59,320 nt of DNA from an uncultured Bacteroidaceae bacterium (GTDB taxonomy: Bacteria > Bacteroidota > Bacteroidia > Bacteroidales > Bacteroidaceae), in the NCBI GenBank assembly GCA_905234555.1, contig CAJOHO010000006.1:1-59320 (forward strand), written 5' to 3'. Under the pieces are notes generated by a model that saw only the letters and a list, made by a program, of their open reading frames with translations, was not told where the DNA came from and did no database searches. The position numbers were made by a program, and so were the translations under genes. Below, piece after piece: positions 7,645 to 16,078 of the stretch. How positions within the stretch are numbered: the stretch's first letter is position 1; each line of letters starts with the position of its first letter.

Positions 7645-10119
7645 ATGAAGAGAATGAATATAAGCATGCTGGTGCTGGCTTGCATCATGGGTGTAACCCT
7701 CAGAGCACAAACAAGTTTTTCACAACCAACAACAAAGTTCCTGATGCACAGTAGTGGAAACCATCTGGAAATGGGAACGGATGACGGCGGTTGGATTGAA
7801 TCACCGTCGAAAAGCGGTTCGCAGAAGATGACAATCATTCCTGACGGGCAGGGGTATTATACCATTCAGGTGGGCAACCAGTTGAAGTTCCTCTCCCTTG
7901 CAGGGCAGTGGAACTCGAAGTTCATTGCCGACTCTTCGGCTACGGAGGCAAAATGGATGATTGAGCAGGCGCCAGGCGAGTTTGTCAAGTTGCGTTGCAA
8001 GGCGAACAATCGATTCCTGGGAACTGACAGCAACGATGCTCATCAGAAGGTCTATACTGATAAGGATGGAAACGACATGAAGCACCTGTGGTATTGGAGC
8101 GACAATGTGAAGCAGACGCCTCCCGCTGACACACTCCGCTATATGGTGAGTCCGCAGGTGGTACGGCAGCATTTCGACGGCTGGGGCGTTTCGCTCTGCT
8201 GGTGGGCTGGTCAGTGTGGTAAGTGGTCGGACGCGAAAATTGACGAAATCATCACTTGGCTGGTCAGCCCCACAGGACTGAACTACAGTCATTTCCGCTA
8301 TAATATTGGCGGCGGTGACGACCCTGAGAACCGCAACTGCGACCTTCACCACATGGGACGTGGCAAGGGCCTTCGTGCCGAGATGGAGGGCTTCAAGGAC
8401 TTCAGCGGTGATGAATACCATTGGGATCGTGACGCTGCCCAACGGAAGATTATGCTCAAAATCAAGGAGAAACGGCCTGATGCTGTGTTCGAGGCATTCA
8501 GCAACTCTTGTCCCTATTACATGACTTACAGCGGCTGTTGCAGCGGTAATGTAGATGGGGGCAAGGATAATCTGAAGCCCGAATACTACGAGGAATTTGC
8601 CCACTATCTGGTGGATGTCTGCAAGCATTATAAGGATGTGTATGACATTGAGTTCAAGACGCTGGAGCCGTTCAATGAGTCGGTGACAGGCTTCTGGTAT
8701 GCGAATGGGCCGCAGGAGGGATGTCATTTTGACTACGAATCACAGATCAAGTTTGTGCAAGTATTGTCGCCTATCCTGAAAGAATCTGGTCTCAAGACCG
8801 TGATTTCTGCAGCAGACGAAACCAACGTGGGGCTGGCTGTGGAGGGCTTTAAGCGCTTCATCTCAGCAGGGGCTGACAATCTCGTTGGTCAGTGGAACAC
8901 GCACACCTATTCAGGCAGCAACGTGGATCGTGCCCGATTCTGCCAGCTGGCTCATCAGACAGGCAAAGACCTGTGGATGAGCGAAACGGGATCTGGTGGC
9001 AACGGAATCGGTGGCAATCTGGCAATGGCACAACGTCTCTTCGACGATATGCGTTACATCCAGCCTGAAGCATGGATTGACTGGCAGTACATGGAAGAGG
9101 CAAACGACCAGTGGTGTACAATCAGAGGCAGTTTTGCCGACCAGACTTATAACAAGGTGAAGAACTACTACGTCCGTCAGCAGTGTTCGCGTTTCATCAA
9201 GCGTGGCTACGACATTATCACTTCACTCTGTCCACAGTCGTTGGCTGCCGTGAATGCTCAGCGTGACACGCTGGTGCTGGTTGCCTTGAACGAGGGAGCG
9301 GCTGGTGCGCATATCATTGACCTCTCTCTCTTCTCCCAGCTCCCTGTACGCAGTGCCATCCGTGCTTATCGAACTTCTCCTACCGAGAATTTGTCCAATG
9401 TCTCGAGCAGCATCAAGATCGAAGGAAACATCATCACACTTGCAATGCCGGCACAGAGCATCACGACCCTGGTCATTCCCGTCCGTCCTGCTAAAGTGGA
9501 AGGAGACGAACTGTTTGTTGACGGTTGTGAATACCTGATCGTTCCTCGTCAGGAAACCACTCGCTGCGTGACGGCAACTGGTAGCAAAGTGACGCTGGAG
9601 GATATTCACTACGGGGACTCACAGCGTTGGCGACTCACGAAGGAGAGCAACGGCACCTACAGTTTCCAGAATGCCCTTGGCCTGAAGCTGACAGCTCATC
9701 GAGCCAGCAGCAGTTCGTCGTTGACGGCACAGACTGCCACCAGCAGTGAGCAGGGCTTTTACATCGACGAGGTGGATGCACCTTATTTCAAGATTCTGGC
9801 CAGTCGCGGACGCAGTCACGGCTTCGACCTTTCAAACGCCTCCTCGAACGCAGGCACCACCGTTGGCATTTGGCAATACAACGAATCGTCCAACACGACA
9901 CCCACTCATCGCCAATGGATGCTCTTCCCCGTAACAGTGCCTCAGGAGCCTGACGGCATCACTACAATTCATAATTCAGAATGCATAATGCATAATGAAG
10001 CCTATGACCTTATGGGACGGAAAAGCCCCATCCAGTTCCCTCAAGGGGGAGAGAAATGGGACGAGGCACTCCCCAAGGGTATCTATATCATCAACGGGAA
10101 AAAAGTGGTTGTAAGGTAA
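7645..10119 (+). CDS. Secreted GH30 endo-beta-1,6-galactanase-like enzyme with ricin-type domains
   Basis: 824 residues with a Sec signal peptide (to about residue 21). An N-terminal beta-trefoil (RICIN-like, about 30-150) is followed by a GH30 barrel opening with FDGWGVSLCWWAGQ, a signature of subfamily 5 galactan endo-1,6-beta-galactosidases. The predicted acid/base is E345 in EPFNE and the nucleophile E447 in MSETGSG. A second beta-trefoil lies at about 625-765. The C-terminus (AYDLMGRK...GIYIINGKKVVVR) is a short tail shared with other secreted proteins here, probably a sorting or anchoring signal. Two repeat-derived segments interrupt that tail: TTIHNSECIMHNE from an ATTCATAAT-type tandem repeat and SPIQFPQGGEK from the C5/G5 palindrome. 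Likely attacks beta-1,6-galactan side chains of arabinogalactan. Confidence 0.9.
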   Translation: MKRMNISMLVLACIMGVTLRAQTSFSQPTTKFLMHSSGNHLEMGTDDGGWIESPSKSGSQKMTIIPDGQGYYTIQVGNQLKFLSLAGQWNSKFIADSSATEAKWMIEQAPGEFVKLRCKANNRFLGTDSNDAHQKVYTDKDGNDMKHLWYWSDNVKQTPPADTLRYMVSPQVVRQHFDGWGVSLCWWAGQCGKWSDAKIDEIITWLVSPTGLNYSHFRYNIGGGDDPENRNCDLHHMGRGKGLRAEMEGFKDFSGDEYHWDRDAAQRKIMLKIKEKRPDAVFEAFSNSCPYYMTYSGCCSGNVDGGKDNLKPEYYEEFAHYLVDVCKHYKDVYDIEFKTLEPFNESVTGFWYANGPQEGCHFDYESQIKFVQVLSPILKESGLKTVISAADETNVGLAVEGFKRFISAGADNLVGQWNTHTYSGSNVDRARFCQLAHQTGKDLWMSETGSGGNGIGGNLAMAQRLFDDMRYIQPEAWIDWQYMEEANDQWCTIRGSFADQTYNKVKNYYVRQQCSRFIKRGYDIITSLCPQSLAAVNAQRDTLVLVALNEGAAGAHIIDLSLFSQLPVRSAIRAYRTSPTENLSNVSSSIKIEGNIITLAMPAQSITTLVIPVRPAKVEGDELFVDGCEYLIVPRQETTRCVTATGSKVTLEDIHYGDSQRWRLTKESNGTYSFQNALGLKLTAHRASSSSSLTAQTATSSEQGFYIDEVDAPYFKILASRGRSHGFDLSNASSNAGTTVGIWQYNESSNTTPTHRQWMLFPVTVPQEPDGITTIHNSECIMHNEAYDLMGRKSPIQFPQGGEKWDEALPKGIYIINGKKVVVR
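9963..10055. repeat. Two repeat families inserted in the 3' end of the GH30 gene
   Basis: An ATTCATAAT/GCATAAT tandem repeat (about 9966-9998) and a C5/G5 palindrome (about 10024-10053) lie within the coding sequence, in frame, just before and inside the C-terminal tail. Confidence 0.7.
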
Positions 10120-10158
10120 CTCTTTCCTCCGACGGCGAAATCGTCAGACACTGTAAAA

Positions 10159-10197
10159 AAGAGAGAGACAGGCGGTGAATCGTCTGTCTCTCTTCTT
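10159..10197. terminator. Bidirectional terminator between convergent genes
   Basis: A stem of about 13 bp (10159-10174 with 10181-10197, loop gtgaat) made of AGAGAGACAG and its complement, with A-run before and T-rich sequence after. It serves the GH30 gene from the left and the TonB-like gene from the right. Confidence 0.8.
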
Positions 10198-10214
10198 ATA
10201 AAGGGTTTCCTGCC

Positions 10215-11612
10215 TTATCTGAAGTCGATAAAGGCTGAGTAGGTGTAGCGACGTCCGCTACTGTTGCCTATACGCATATTCTGGATGAGACGGATAGCTT
10301 CAGCATTGGCAGCTGCGTTCAGGCCACGGGTCACACGCACATTGCTGCAAGTACCGTTGGCTTCTACCACGAATTCTACGTTTACACGACCTGTCGTTCC
10401 AACGGAACGGGTGTTGTTGCGCAGGTAACTCATCATGCTGCTGAACTCACGGCTGGTGGGTTCACCCTTGGGTGCAGGACCTGTGGCAGGTGCTGGCTGA
10501 GGAGTGGGCTGAGCCTCTGGTTGTGGAGTGGGTTGTGGCGTAGGCTGTGGTGTAGGCTGTGTCTTGGGATTGCCGAATTCGTCTTCGTCGGGTCCGAGAC
10601 CATCGTCTGCCAAACCGCCAGGGAAGTCTTCGGGCTTTGGTTCATCATACTCGTCTTCGTCACCATTACCCAACTCGTTGTCGTCGGTTTCCCATTCGTC
10701 TTCATCTTCGTAGCCACCATCGTCCTCATCTTCATATTCGTCTGGGGAGGATTTCACGGCTGTGCTATCCACAACGGCTGTGGAGTCGGAAGCAATACCC
10801 AGGGTGTTGTTCACGAACTTCTTCACAGGATCGATGAAGAAATAGGAGCAGGCACCGCCAATCAGGAGCACAGCGATGATAATCAGTGTAATCCAAAGTC
10901 CTTTCTTGGAAGAGGACCCACCCCCTTGCCTGGCCTTCGTAGCGAGTGGAGTAGATACTTCGTTAACGGGCTGTGGAGCTGGCTGAGGACCATACGTAGG
11001 CTCTGGTATTGGTACGAATTGTGGAGCTGGCTGAGGAGCTGGTTGTGGTGCCACAGGTTGTGGTTGCTGTGGTACAGCAACAGGCTGAACTGGTGGAACA
11101 GGTACGGGCTGTGGCGTTGGAGGTACTACAGGTGATGGCTCTGGAGCTGGCTGTGGGGTTGGAGGAGCCACTGGTTCCGGAACAGGTTGGGGAACTGGAG
11201 GTACAACCTCAGGTGTCGGAGGTACCACGGGTGCTGGCTCTGGCGCTGGCTGTGATGTTGGAGGTACTACGGGTGCCGGCGCTGGTTCTGGCGTAGGAGG
11301 CACAACAGGCTGTGGTGTGGGTTGGGCTGGTGCTGCTGGGGCAGCAATCACGGATGCCAGTGCATCGATAGCTGGAGTTGAACCCAGTTTAGCACGGAAC
11401 TGGTCAATGGCAGCCTGAGCCGTGGCATTGTCGCCAGCAGCGATACTTTGTTGGATTTGCGCCATATACTGGCTTTCGAGTGCCTGACGGCAAGCGTTGT
11501 TGAGCTGCACATAGCGCTCTGAAGAGTCGTTTACTTGCTGAAGCAAGGTAAAGGCGTCTTCTGCTTTCCCTGATTTGAGATAATTCTCTACAATGTCAAA
11601 AAATTCGTTCAT
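10215..11612 (-). CDS. TonB-family protein with central membrane anchor
   Basis: 465 residues without a signal peptide. Order: soluble alpha-helical N-terminus (1-85), a long Pro/Gln/Val-rich stretch of PTPQP-type repeats (about 92-215), a basic RQGGGSSSKKG turn, one transmembrane helix (about 238-262), a strongly acidic linker (EYEDEDDGGYEDEDE, about 290-340), a second PTPQP stretch, and a C-terminal TonB_C domain (about 385-465) with GRVNVEFVVEANG and an AAANAEAIRLI helix. Classical TonB proteins have the anchor at the N-terminus; here some 235 residues would be cytoplasmic. Probably couples proton motive force to outer-membrane transporters such as the nearby btuB product, but it could be a structural relative. 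Its own promoter is at 11645-11652. Confidence 0.85.
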   Translation of the reverse strand: MNEFFDIVENYLKSGKAEDAFTLLQQVNDSSERYVQLNNACRQALESQYMAQIQQSIAAGDNATAQAAIDQFRAKLGSTPAIDALASVIAAPAAPAQPTPQPVVPPTPEPAPAPVVPPTSQPAPEPAPVVPPTPEVVPPVPQPVPEPVAPPTPQPAPEPSPVVPPTPQPVPVPPVQPVAVPQQPQPVAPQPAPQPAPQFVPIPEPTYGPQPAPQPVNEVSTPLATKARQGGGSSSKKGLWITLIIIAVLLIGGACSYFFIDPVKKFVNNTLGIASDSTAVVDSTAVKSSPDEYEDEDDGGYEDEDEWETDDNELGNGDEDEYDEPKPEDFPGGLADDGLGPDEDEFGNPKTQPTPQPTPQPTPQPEAQPTPQPAPATGPAPKGEPTSREFSSMMSYLRNNTRSVGTTGRVNVEFVVEANGTCSNVRVTRGLNAAANAEAIRLIQNMRIGNSSGRRYTYSAFIDFR

Positions 11613-11644
11613 AAAAATAAGGTATTATAGTTTTTATTTGGCAG

Positions 11645-11652
11645 CAAATATA
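11645..11652 (-). promoter_or_regulatory. Promoter -7 box of the TonB-like gene
   Basis: The minus strand reads TATATTTG 33 bp ahead of the start codon. No clear -33 TTTG. Confidence 0.55.
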
Positions 11653-11737
11653 GTTCTTTTTTCCCACCTATCAGCAAGAATGGATGAAAAAAATGAAAAA
11701 ATTATAACTTATAAATTATAAATTGTAAAAAAATACG

Positions 11738-11745
11738 TAAATTTG
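11738..11745 (+). promoter_or_regulatory. Promoter -7 box of ddh
   Basis: TAAATTTG followed by CAC, 45 bp before the ddh ATG, after an AT-rich TATAAATTATAAATT stretch. Confidence 0.6.
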
Positions 11746-11790
11746 CACAGTTTTTTGCAATTTATGCATTACTTAAACGCTCAATAAAAC

Positions 11791-12690
11791 ATGGAAAAGA
11801 TCAGAGTGGCCATCGTTGGTTATGGCAACATTGGAAAGTATGCGCTTCAAGCCATTGAAGCCGCACCCGATATGGAGTGCGTTGGTGTGGTTCGTCGTAA
11901 GGGAGCTGAAGACAAGCCCGCTGAACTCGCCGCTTACTCCGTAGTAAAGAACATCAAGGAACTCGAAGGTGTGCAGGTTGCGATTCTTGCCACACCCACT
12001 CGCAGTGTAGAAGTATATGCCAAGGAATGTCTGGCGCTGGGTATCAACACGGTTGATTCCTTCGATATCCACACGCAGATTGTGGATTTGCGCCGTTCGC
12101 TCGACGCTGCAGCCAAAGCTGCCGGAGCTGTCAGCGTGATTAGTGCAGGATGGGATCCAGGCAGTGACTCTATCGTTCGTACGCTGATGGAAAGTCTGGC
12201 ACCCAAGGGTGTGACTTACACCAACTTCGGACCTGGTCGCAGCATGGGTCACAGTGTAGCCGTTCGTGCCATCGAAGGTGTGCGCGATGCCCTTTCGGTC
12301 ACCATCCCTCTGGGTACCGGCATTCACCGCCGTATGGTCTATGTGGAACTGGAGCCAGGGTATGAGTTCAAGCAGATTGAAGCAGCCATCAAGGCAGATC
12401 CCTACTTCGTGAACGACGAGACTCACGTTCAGCAGGTGGACAGCGTGGATGCCCTCAACGACGTAGGTCACGGCGTGAACCTCGTACGCAAGGGTGTTTC
12501 GGGCACAACGCACAACCAGCTCTTCGAATACAACATGCACATCAACAACCCAGCCCTCACGGCTCAGGTATTGGTGAACGTGGCTCGTGCTTCCCTGCGT
12601 CAGCAGCCAGGAGCCTACACGATGATTGAGCTGCCAGTCATCGACATGCTGCCAGGCAATCGCGAAGAAATCATCCGACACCTTGTGTAA
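11791..12690 (+). CDS. ddh: meso-diaminopimelate D-dehydrogenase
   Basis: 299 residues, the usual length. Ddh (EC 1.4.1.16) reductively aminates tetrahydrodipicolinate with NADPH and ammonia to meso-diaminopimelate in one step, bypassing the succinylase or acetylase branch for lysine and peptidoglycan. Visible features: N-terminal Rossmann fold with GYGNIGKY, the ATPTRS segment after strand 4, the SAGWDPG motif and the HRRMVYVELEPG stretch of the substrate domain. The ATG at 11791 follows its own promoter at 11738. The cobalamin riboswitch begins about 15 bp after its stop, so the btu genes may be partly read from this promoter as well. The pathway partner dapB is at 38125. Confidence 0.96.
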   Translation: MEKIRVAIVGYGNIGKYALQAIEAAPDMECVGVVRRKGAEDKPAELAAYSVVKNIKELEGVQVAILATPTRSVEVYAKECLALGINTVDSFDIHTQIVDLRRSLDAAAKAAGAVSVISAGWDPGSDSIVRTLMESLAPKGVTYTNFGPGRSMGHSVAVRAIEGVRDALSVTIPLGTGIHRRMVYVELEPGYEFKQIEAAIKADPYFVNDETHVQQVDSVDALNDVGHGVNLVRKGVSGTTHNQLFEYNMHINNPALTAQVLVNVARASLRQQPGAYTMIELPVIDMLPGNREEIIRHLV

Positions 12691-12704
12691 ACTAAAAAAT
12701 GCCC

Positions 12705-12902
12705 TCTGTGGTTCACTTTAAGTGATGAAAAGGGAATCGGGTGAGAATCCCGAACAGTCCCGCTGCTGTGAGCTGTTTCTACGGAGCGAACAACGAAGCC
12801 ACTGAACTGAGTTTGGGAAGGCGTTCGCTACCGACAGCAAGTCAGAAGACCTGCCACGATGGGTTTGTTTAATTGCCGTCTCGAGGAAAGACAGCTTAAA
12901 CC
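12705..12902 (+). promoter_or_regulatory. Cobalamin (B12) riboswitch upstream of btuB
   Basis: Conserved blocks in order: GGTTC start, GAAAAGGGAA, GGTGAGAATCCCGAACAGTC, CCCGCTGCTGTGAG, the B12 box GCCACTG followed by GGGAAGG, and the closing AAGACCTGCC near 12845-12855. After the aptamer, GGGTTT (12861) and AAACCC (12898-12903) can pair and bring the btuB ATG at 12905 next to a closed stem, which suggests control at translation initiation. No poly-T terminator is evident. Cobalamin should repress btuB and the downstream genes. Confidence 0.96.
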
Positions 12903-12904
12903 CT

Positions 12905-14917
12905 ATGAGAATTAGACCAGCCATTTTGGCTTTCATATCGTTTTGTTCTGTTTGTGGCTTCGCACAAACCCCTTCCGACACGCTCACCGACCGTGTGCAT
13001 CGCTTGCCGTCTGTCGGTGTGGAGGGACTGCGTACACCCCAGCAGGTGGTGGTGACCCAACCTCATCAGGAAATGAGTCGTGAGCGGATGGAGCAGACGG
13101 GAGTCACTTCTGTGGCCGATGCAGCCAAGTTCTTTGCCGGAACCAACGTTCGTGACTACGGAGGACTGGGTGGCATGAAGACTGTCTCTGTCCGCAATCT
13201 GGGTGCCCACCACACAGCAGTCAGTTACGATGGCATCACCATCAGCAACACCCAAGCGGGTCAGATCGACGTAGGACGTTTCTCGCTCGACAATGTGCAG
13301 ACCTTGTCGTTCTCCATCGGACAGACATCCGACTACATGCAGACAGCCCGTCATCTGGCTTCAGCAGGACTGCTCAGCATTGAGACCGAACGTCCCGTCT
13401 TCGGCGAGGGTAAACCGTGGGCTTTGCGAACCCGTGTCAGTGGTGGTTCGTTCGGACGGTTCAACCCCTCTCTCCGCTACGATCAGCAGATAGGCAGCCA
13501 CACCCTCGTTTCGCTCAATGCAGACTATTCCCACGGCGACGGCAACTATCCCTTCATCTTGGTGAACGGCATCCGTCGCACCAAAGAGCATCGTAACAAC
13601 TCCGATATCGATGCGTTTCACACCGAAGCCAACCTCCATCATGCTTTTGCCGACAGCAACACGCTCGACGCAAAAGTCCATTGGTTCCGCTCCAACCGTG
13701 GACTCCCTGGAGCTGTGATTCTCTATAATAATGTATCGCGCGAGCGACTGCACGACGAGGATTTCTTTTCGCAGGCCGTTTGGAAGAAACAGCTTTCCAG
13801 TCAGTTGCAGCTTCACACCCGTCTGAAATATACCCATTCGTGGAGTCTCTATGAGGACACCAACGTGAAATATCCTGACGGGCACAACGAAGAAATCAAC
13901 CGCCAGGACGAATACTATGCTTCCTCCACATTGGGCTGGACACCTCTCGAGGGTCTGAACGTCTCCGTGGCAGAAGACCTGTCGCTCAACACCCTGCGCA
14001 CCAACATCACGCAAGGAAACAACCTTCTGCCACTCTCTCCGCGACGTTTCACTTCGCTCACCGCACTGACAGCCCAATACGCTTGGCAGCGTCTCAAAGT
14101 CAACGCTACGCTCCTGGGTACGTTTGCCACAGAGCATGTGAGGAACGGTAAGGATCCCAACGACCGCCACCGTCTTTCTCCTTCTTTGGCAGTGAGCTAT
14201 AAGCTCCTTCCCGACGAATCCCTCTTTGTCCGTCTCATGGCGAAGGGAACCTTCCGTATGCCCTCGTTCAACGACCTCTACTATCTGCGGATGGGCAATA
14301 CAGGACTGCGTCCAGAGCGTGCCCACGAATGGAACGCAGGACTGACCTGGTTTCACACAAGCCAAGGAGCGTTACGCAGTGTCAGCTTCACAGCCGACGG
14401 CTATTATCATGATGTCAACGACAAGATTGTGGCTTTCCCCTCCACCTACGTGTGGAAAATGGCGAATTTCGGAAAGGTCCGGACGGTGGGTGTTGACCTC
14501 ACAGCTGCGACAGAGGTGTCGCTGCTACGCCACGTTTCCCTCTCGCTGCAAGCGGCTTACACCTGGCAGAAGACCGAAGACCGTCTGCCCAACAGTCCTT
14601 CCTACGGACGTCAGTTGCCCTATACGCCCAAGCACAGTGGCAACGCCTCTGCCCTGCTCTGCCTGCCTTGGTTCAACCTCGGCTATACGGTGCTGATGCA
14701 GGGAGAACGCTGGAGTATGCCGCAGACCACCCCTCTGTATCGGCTGAAACCCTACTGGGAGCAGACCCTCACACTTACCCGCGATTTCCAGTTCTGCTGG
14801 GCATCACTCCGTCTCCAGCTTTCACTCCAGAACCTGACAGACGAGCAGTATGAAATCATACAGTATTACCCCATGCCTGGCCGCCAATTCGTAGCCACAG
14901 CAACATTGAAGATATAA
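12905..14917 (+). CDS. btuB: TonB-dependent corrinoid receptor BtuB
   Basis: 670 residues, signal peptide to about FAQ (21). A plug domain (about 35-165) contains SVADAAKFFAGTNVRDYGG and VSVRNLGAHHTAVSYDG, followed by a TonB-dependent beta barrel that ends with LQNLTDEQYEIIQYYPMPGR and a terminal strand, as in the family. The cobalamin riboswitch directly upstream and the BtuG/BtuF/BtuC genes downstream identify the substrate as cobalamin or another corrinoid. Located in the outer membrane, energised by TonB. It is followed after 81 bp by btuG. Confidence 0.95.
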   Translation: MRIRPAILAFISFCSVCGFAQTPSDTLTDRVHRLPSVGVEGLRTPQQVVVTQPHQEMSRERMEQTGVTSVADAAKFFAGTNVRDYGGLGGMKTVSVRNLGAHHTAVSYDGITISNTQAGQIDVGRFSLDNVQTLSFSIGQTSDYMQTARHLASAGLLSIETERPVFGEGKPWALRTRVSGGSFGRFNPSLRYDQQIGSHTLVSLNADYSHGDGNYPFILVNGIRRTKEHRNNSDIDAFHTEANLHHAFADSNTLDAKVHWFRSNRGLPGAVILYNNVSRERLHDEDFFSQAVWKKQLSSQLQLHTRLKYTHSWSLYEDTNVKYPDGHNEEINRQDEYYASSTLGWTPLEGLNVSVAEDLSLNTLRTNITQGNNLLPLSPRRFTSLTALTAQYAWQRLKVNATLLGTFATEHVRNGKDPNDRHRLSPSLAVSYKLLPDESLFVRLMAKGTFRMPSFNDLYYLRMGNTGLRPERAHEWNAGLTWFHTSQGALRSVSFTADGYYHDVNDKIVAFPSTYVWKMANFGKVRTVGVDLTAATEVSLLRHVSLSLQAAYTWQKTEDRLPNSPSYGRQLPYTPKHSGNASALLCLPWFNLGYTVLMQGERWSMPQTTPLYRLKPYWEQTLTLTRDFQFCWASLRLQLSLQNLTDEQYEIIQYYPMPGRQFVATATLKI

Positions 14918-14998
14918 CAATTCACATATTATTAACTGTGCCTTGCGAAGGACTCAAATTTATCCTGAGTCTGTCGAAGGACTTAAAAACTCAAACGT
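14918..14998. repeat. Short inverted repeat between btuB and btuG
   Basis: GCGAAGGACTCA and TGAGTCTGTCGAAGGAC lie at about 14945-14981. GACTCA and TGAGTC pair across a 9-nt loop, and the GAAGGAC ends form a direct repeat. The related sequence TCCTGAGCATAGTTGAAGGA occurs in the first codons of btuF (16100-16119). Confidence 0.5.
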
Positions 14999-16078
14999 AT
15001 GAAAATCAAAAGTTTATTTCTGGGTATGCTCAGCATACTCGCAATTTCAGCAGGATTCACTTCCTGTGATGACGATGATGATGAATGGAACGCCACTGGC
15101 GATGGTCAGGTAGAAATGGCAAAGACCCGTGCGTTCGTTCTCAATGAAGGTTCCATGAATAAGAACAATGCCGGCATCACTTATTTCGACTGGACCACCG
15201 ACGTTGCTTACGGCAGCGATCTTTTCATGGCTCAGAACAAGCGTCAGTTGGGCGATGTCGGTCAGGACATCATTGTTGACAAAGACAACAATCTCTATGT
15301 GATTGTCAACAATTCCAGCTATATCTCCAAACTCGATGAGCATGGTGTAGAGAAAGCCACTCTTCAGATTTCAGAGTCACTCGGTCTGCCTCGCTATGGT
15401 GTAATCGTTGGTAAGTACCTCTATGTCACCTGCTACGGTGGATTCATCGTTAAGATCAAAACATCCGATATGACCATTGTGGGTCAGGTGGCTGTAGGCA
15501 AGAATCCTGAATACATCATTGCCGAAGGCGGCTATCTCTATTGCACCAACTCTGGTTGGGGTTCAGATAACCGTGTGGCAAAGGTAAAGATCTCCGAGTT
15601 CAAGAATGCTGAGTTTATAGAAGTGATGTCAAACCCCGACCGCATCGTTGCTGTCGACGGACACATCTTCGTGCAGGGTTACGATGTTGACTACTCTTAT
15701 CCTTGGGGTGAACTGAAAGCCGACGGCACCTTCGAGAAAATCGGAAACGCTTCGGCCTGGGCAGTGAGCGACAACACCATCTATCTGGCACTTTCCATGA
15801 CCGACTGGAACACTTACGCCACTACCACCACTTTCGCCACTTACGACGTAAAGACTGCAACCCTCACTGATATTCCGTCTCTCCCCGATGCTCCAGAAGA
15901 GCTATACTCCTCCAGCGTCTATGGCATCAGCGTCAACCCCTACACCAAGGACTTCTACATCATGACGACCGACTTTGCCAACAATGGTACGATTAACCAC
16001 TTCACCAAAGATGGTACGTTCGTGAAGCAGTTCAACACGACAGGTATCAACCCTCGTAAGATTGTCTTCCTGAAATAA
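14999..16078 (+). CDS. btuG: Surface cobalamin-binding lipoprotein BtuG (YncE/DUF5074-like beta-propeller)
   Basis: 359 residues. The signal peptide ends at a lipobox (FTSC), and the cysteine is followed by DDDDDE, matching the acidic lipoprotein export signal that sends Bacteroidetes lipoproteins to the cell surface. The mature part is a seven-bladed beta-propeller of the YncE/DUF5074 type (FVLNEGSMNKNNAGITYFD near the start, QDIIVDKDNNLYVIVNNS and later blades). In Bacteroides, BtuG sits on BtuB and captures B12 with extremely high affinity. Gene order btuB-btuG-btuF-btuC supports the same role here. The stop codon overlaps the btuF start by one base (TAATG), so the two are translationally coupled. 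Confidence 0.9.
   Translation: MKIKSLFLGMLSILAISAGFTSCDDDDDEWNATGDGQVEMAKTRAFVLNEGSMNKNNAGITYFDWTTDVAYGSDLFMAQNKRQLGDVGQDIIVDKDNNLYVIVNNSSYISKLDEHGVEKATLQISESLGLPRYGVIVGKYLYVTCYGGFIVKIKTSDMTIVGQVAVGKNPEYIIAEGGYLYCTNSGWGSDNRVAKVKISEFKNAEFIEVMSNPDRIVAVDGHIFVQGYDVDYSYPWGELKADGTFEKIGNASAWAVSDNTIYLALSMTDWNTYATTTTFATYDVKTATLTDIPSLPDAPEELYSSSVYGISVNPYTKDFYIMTTDFANNGTINHFTKDGTFVKQFNTTGINPRKIVFLK

Noticed and set aside
13361..14365. Leftward 334-codon frame opposite btuB
   Set aside because: btuB is unambiguous by riboswitch, plug and barrel motifs; the opposite frame has no start signal or family features.
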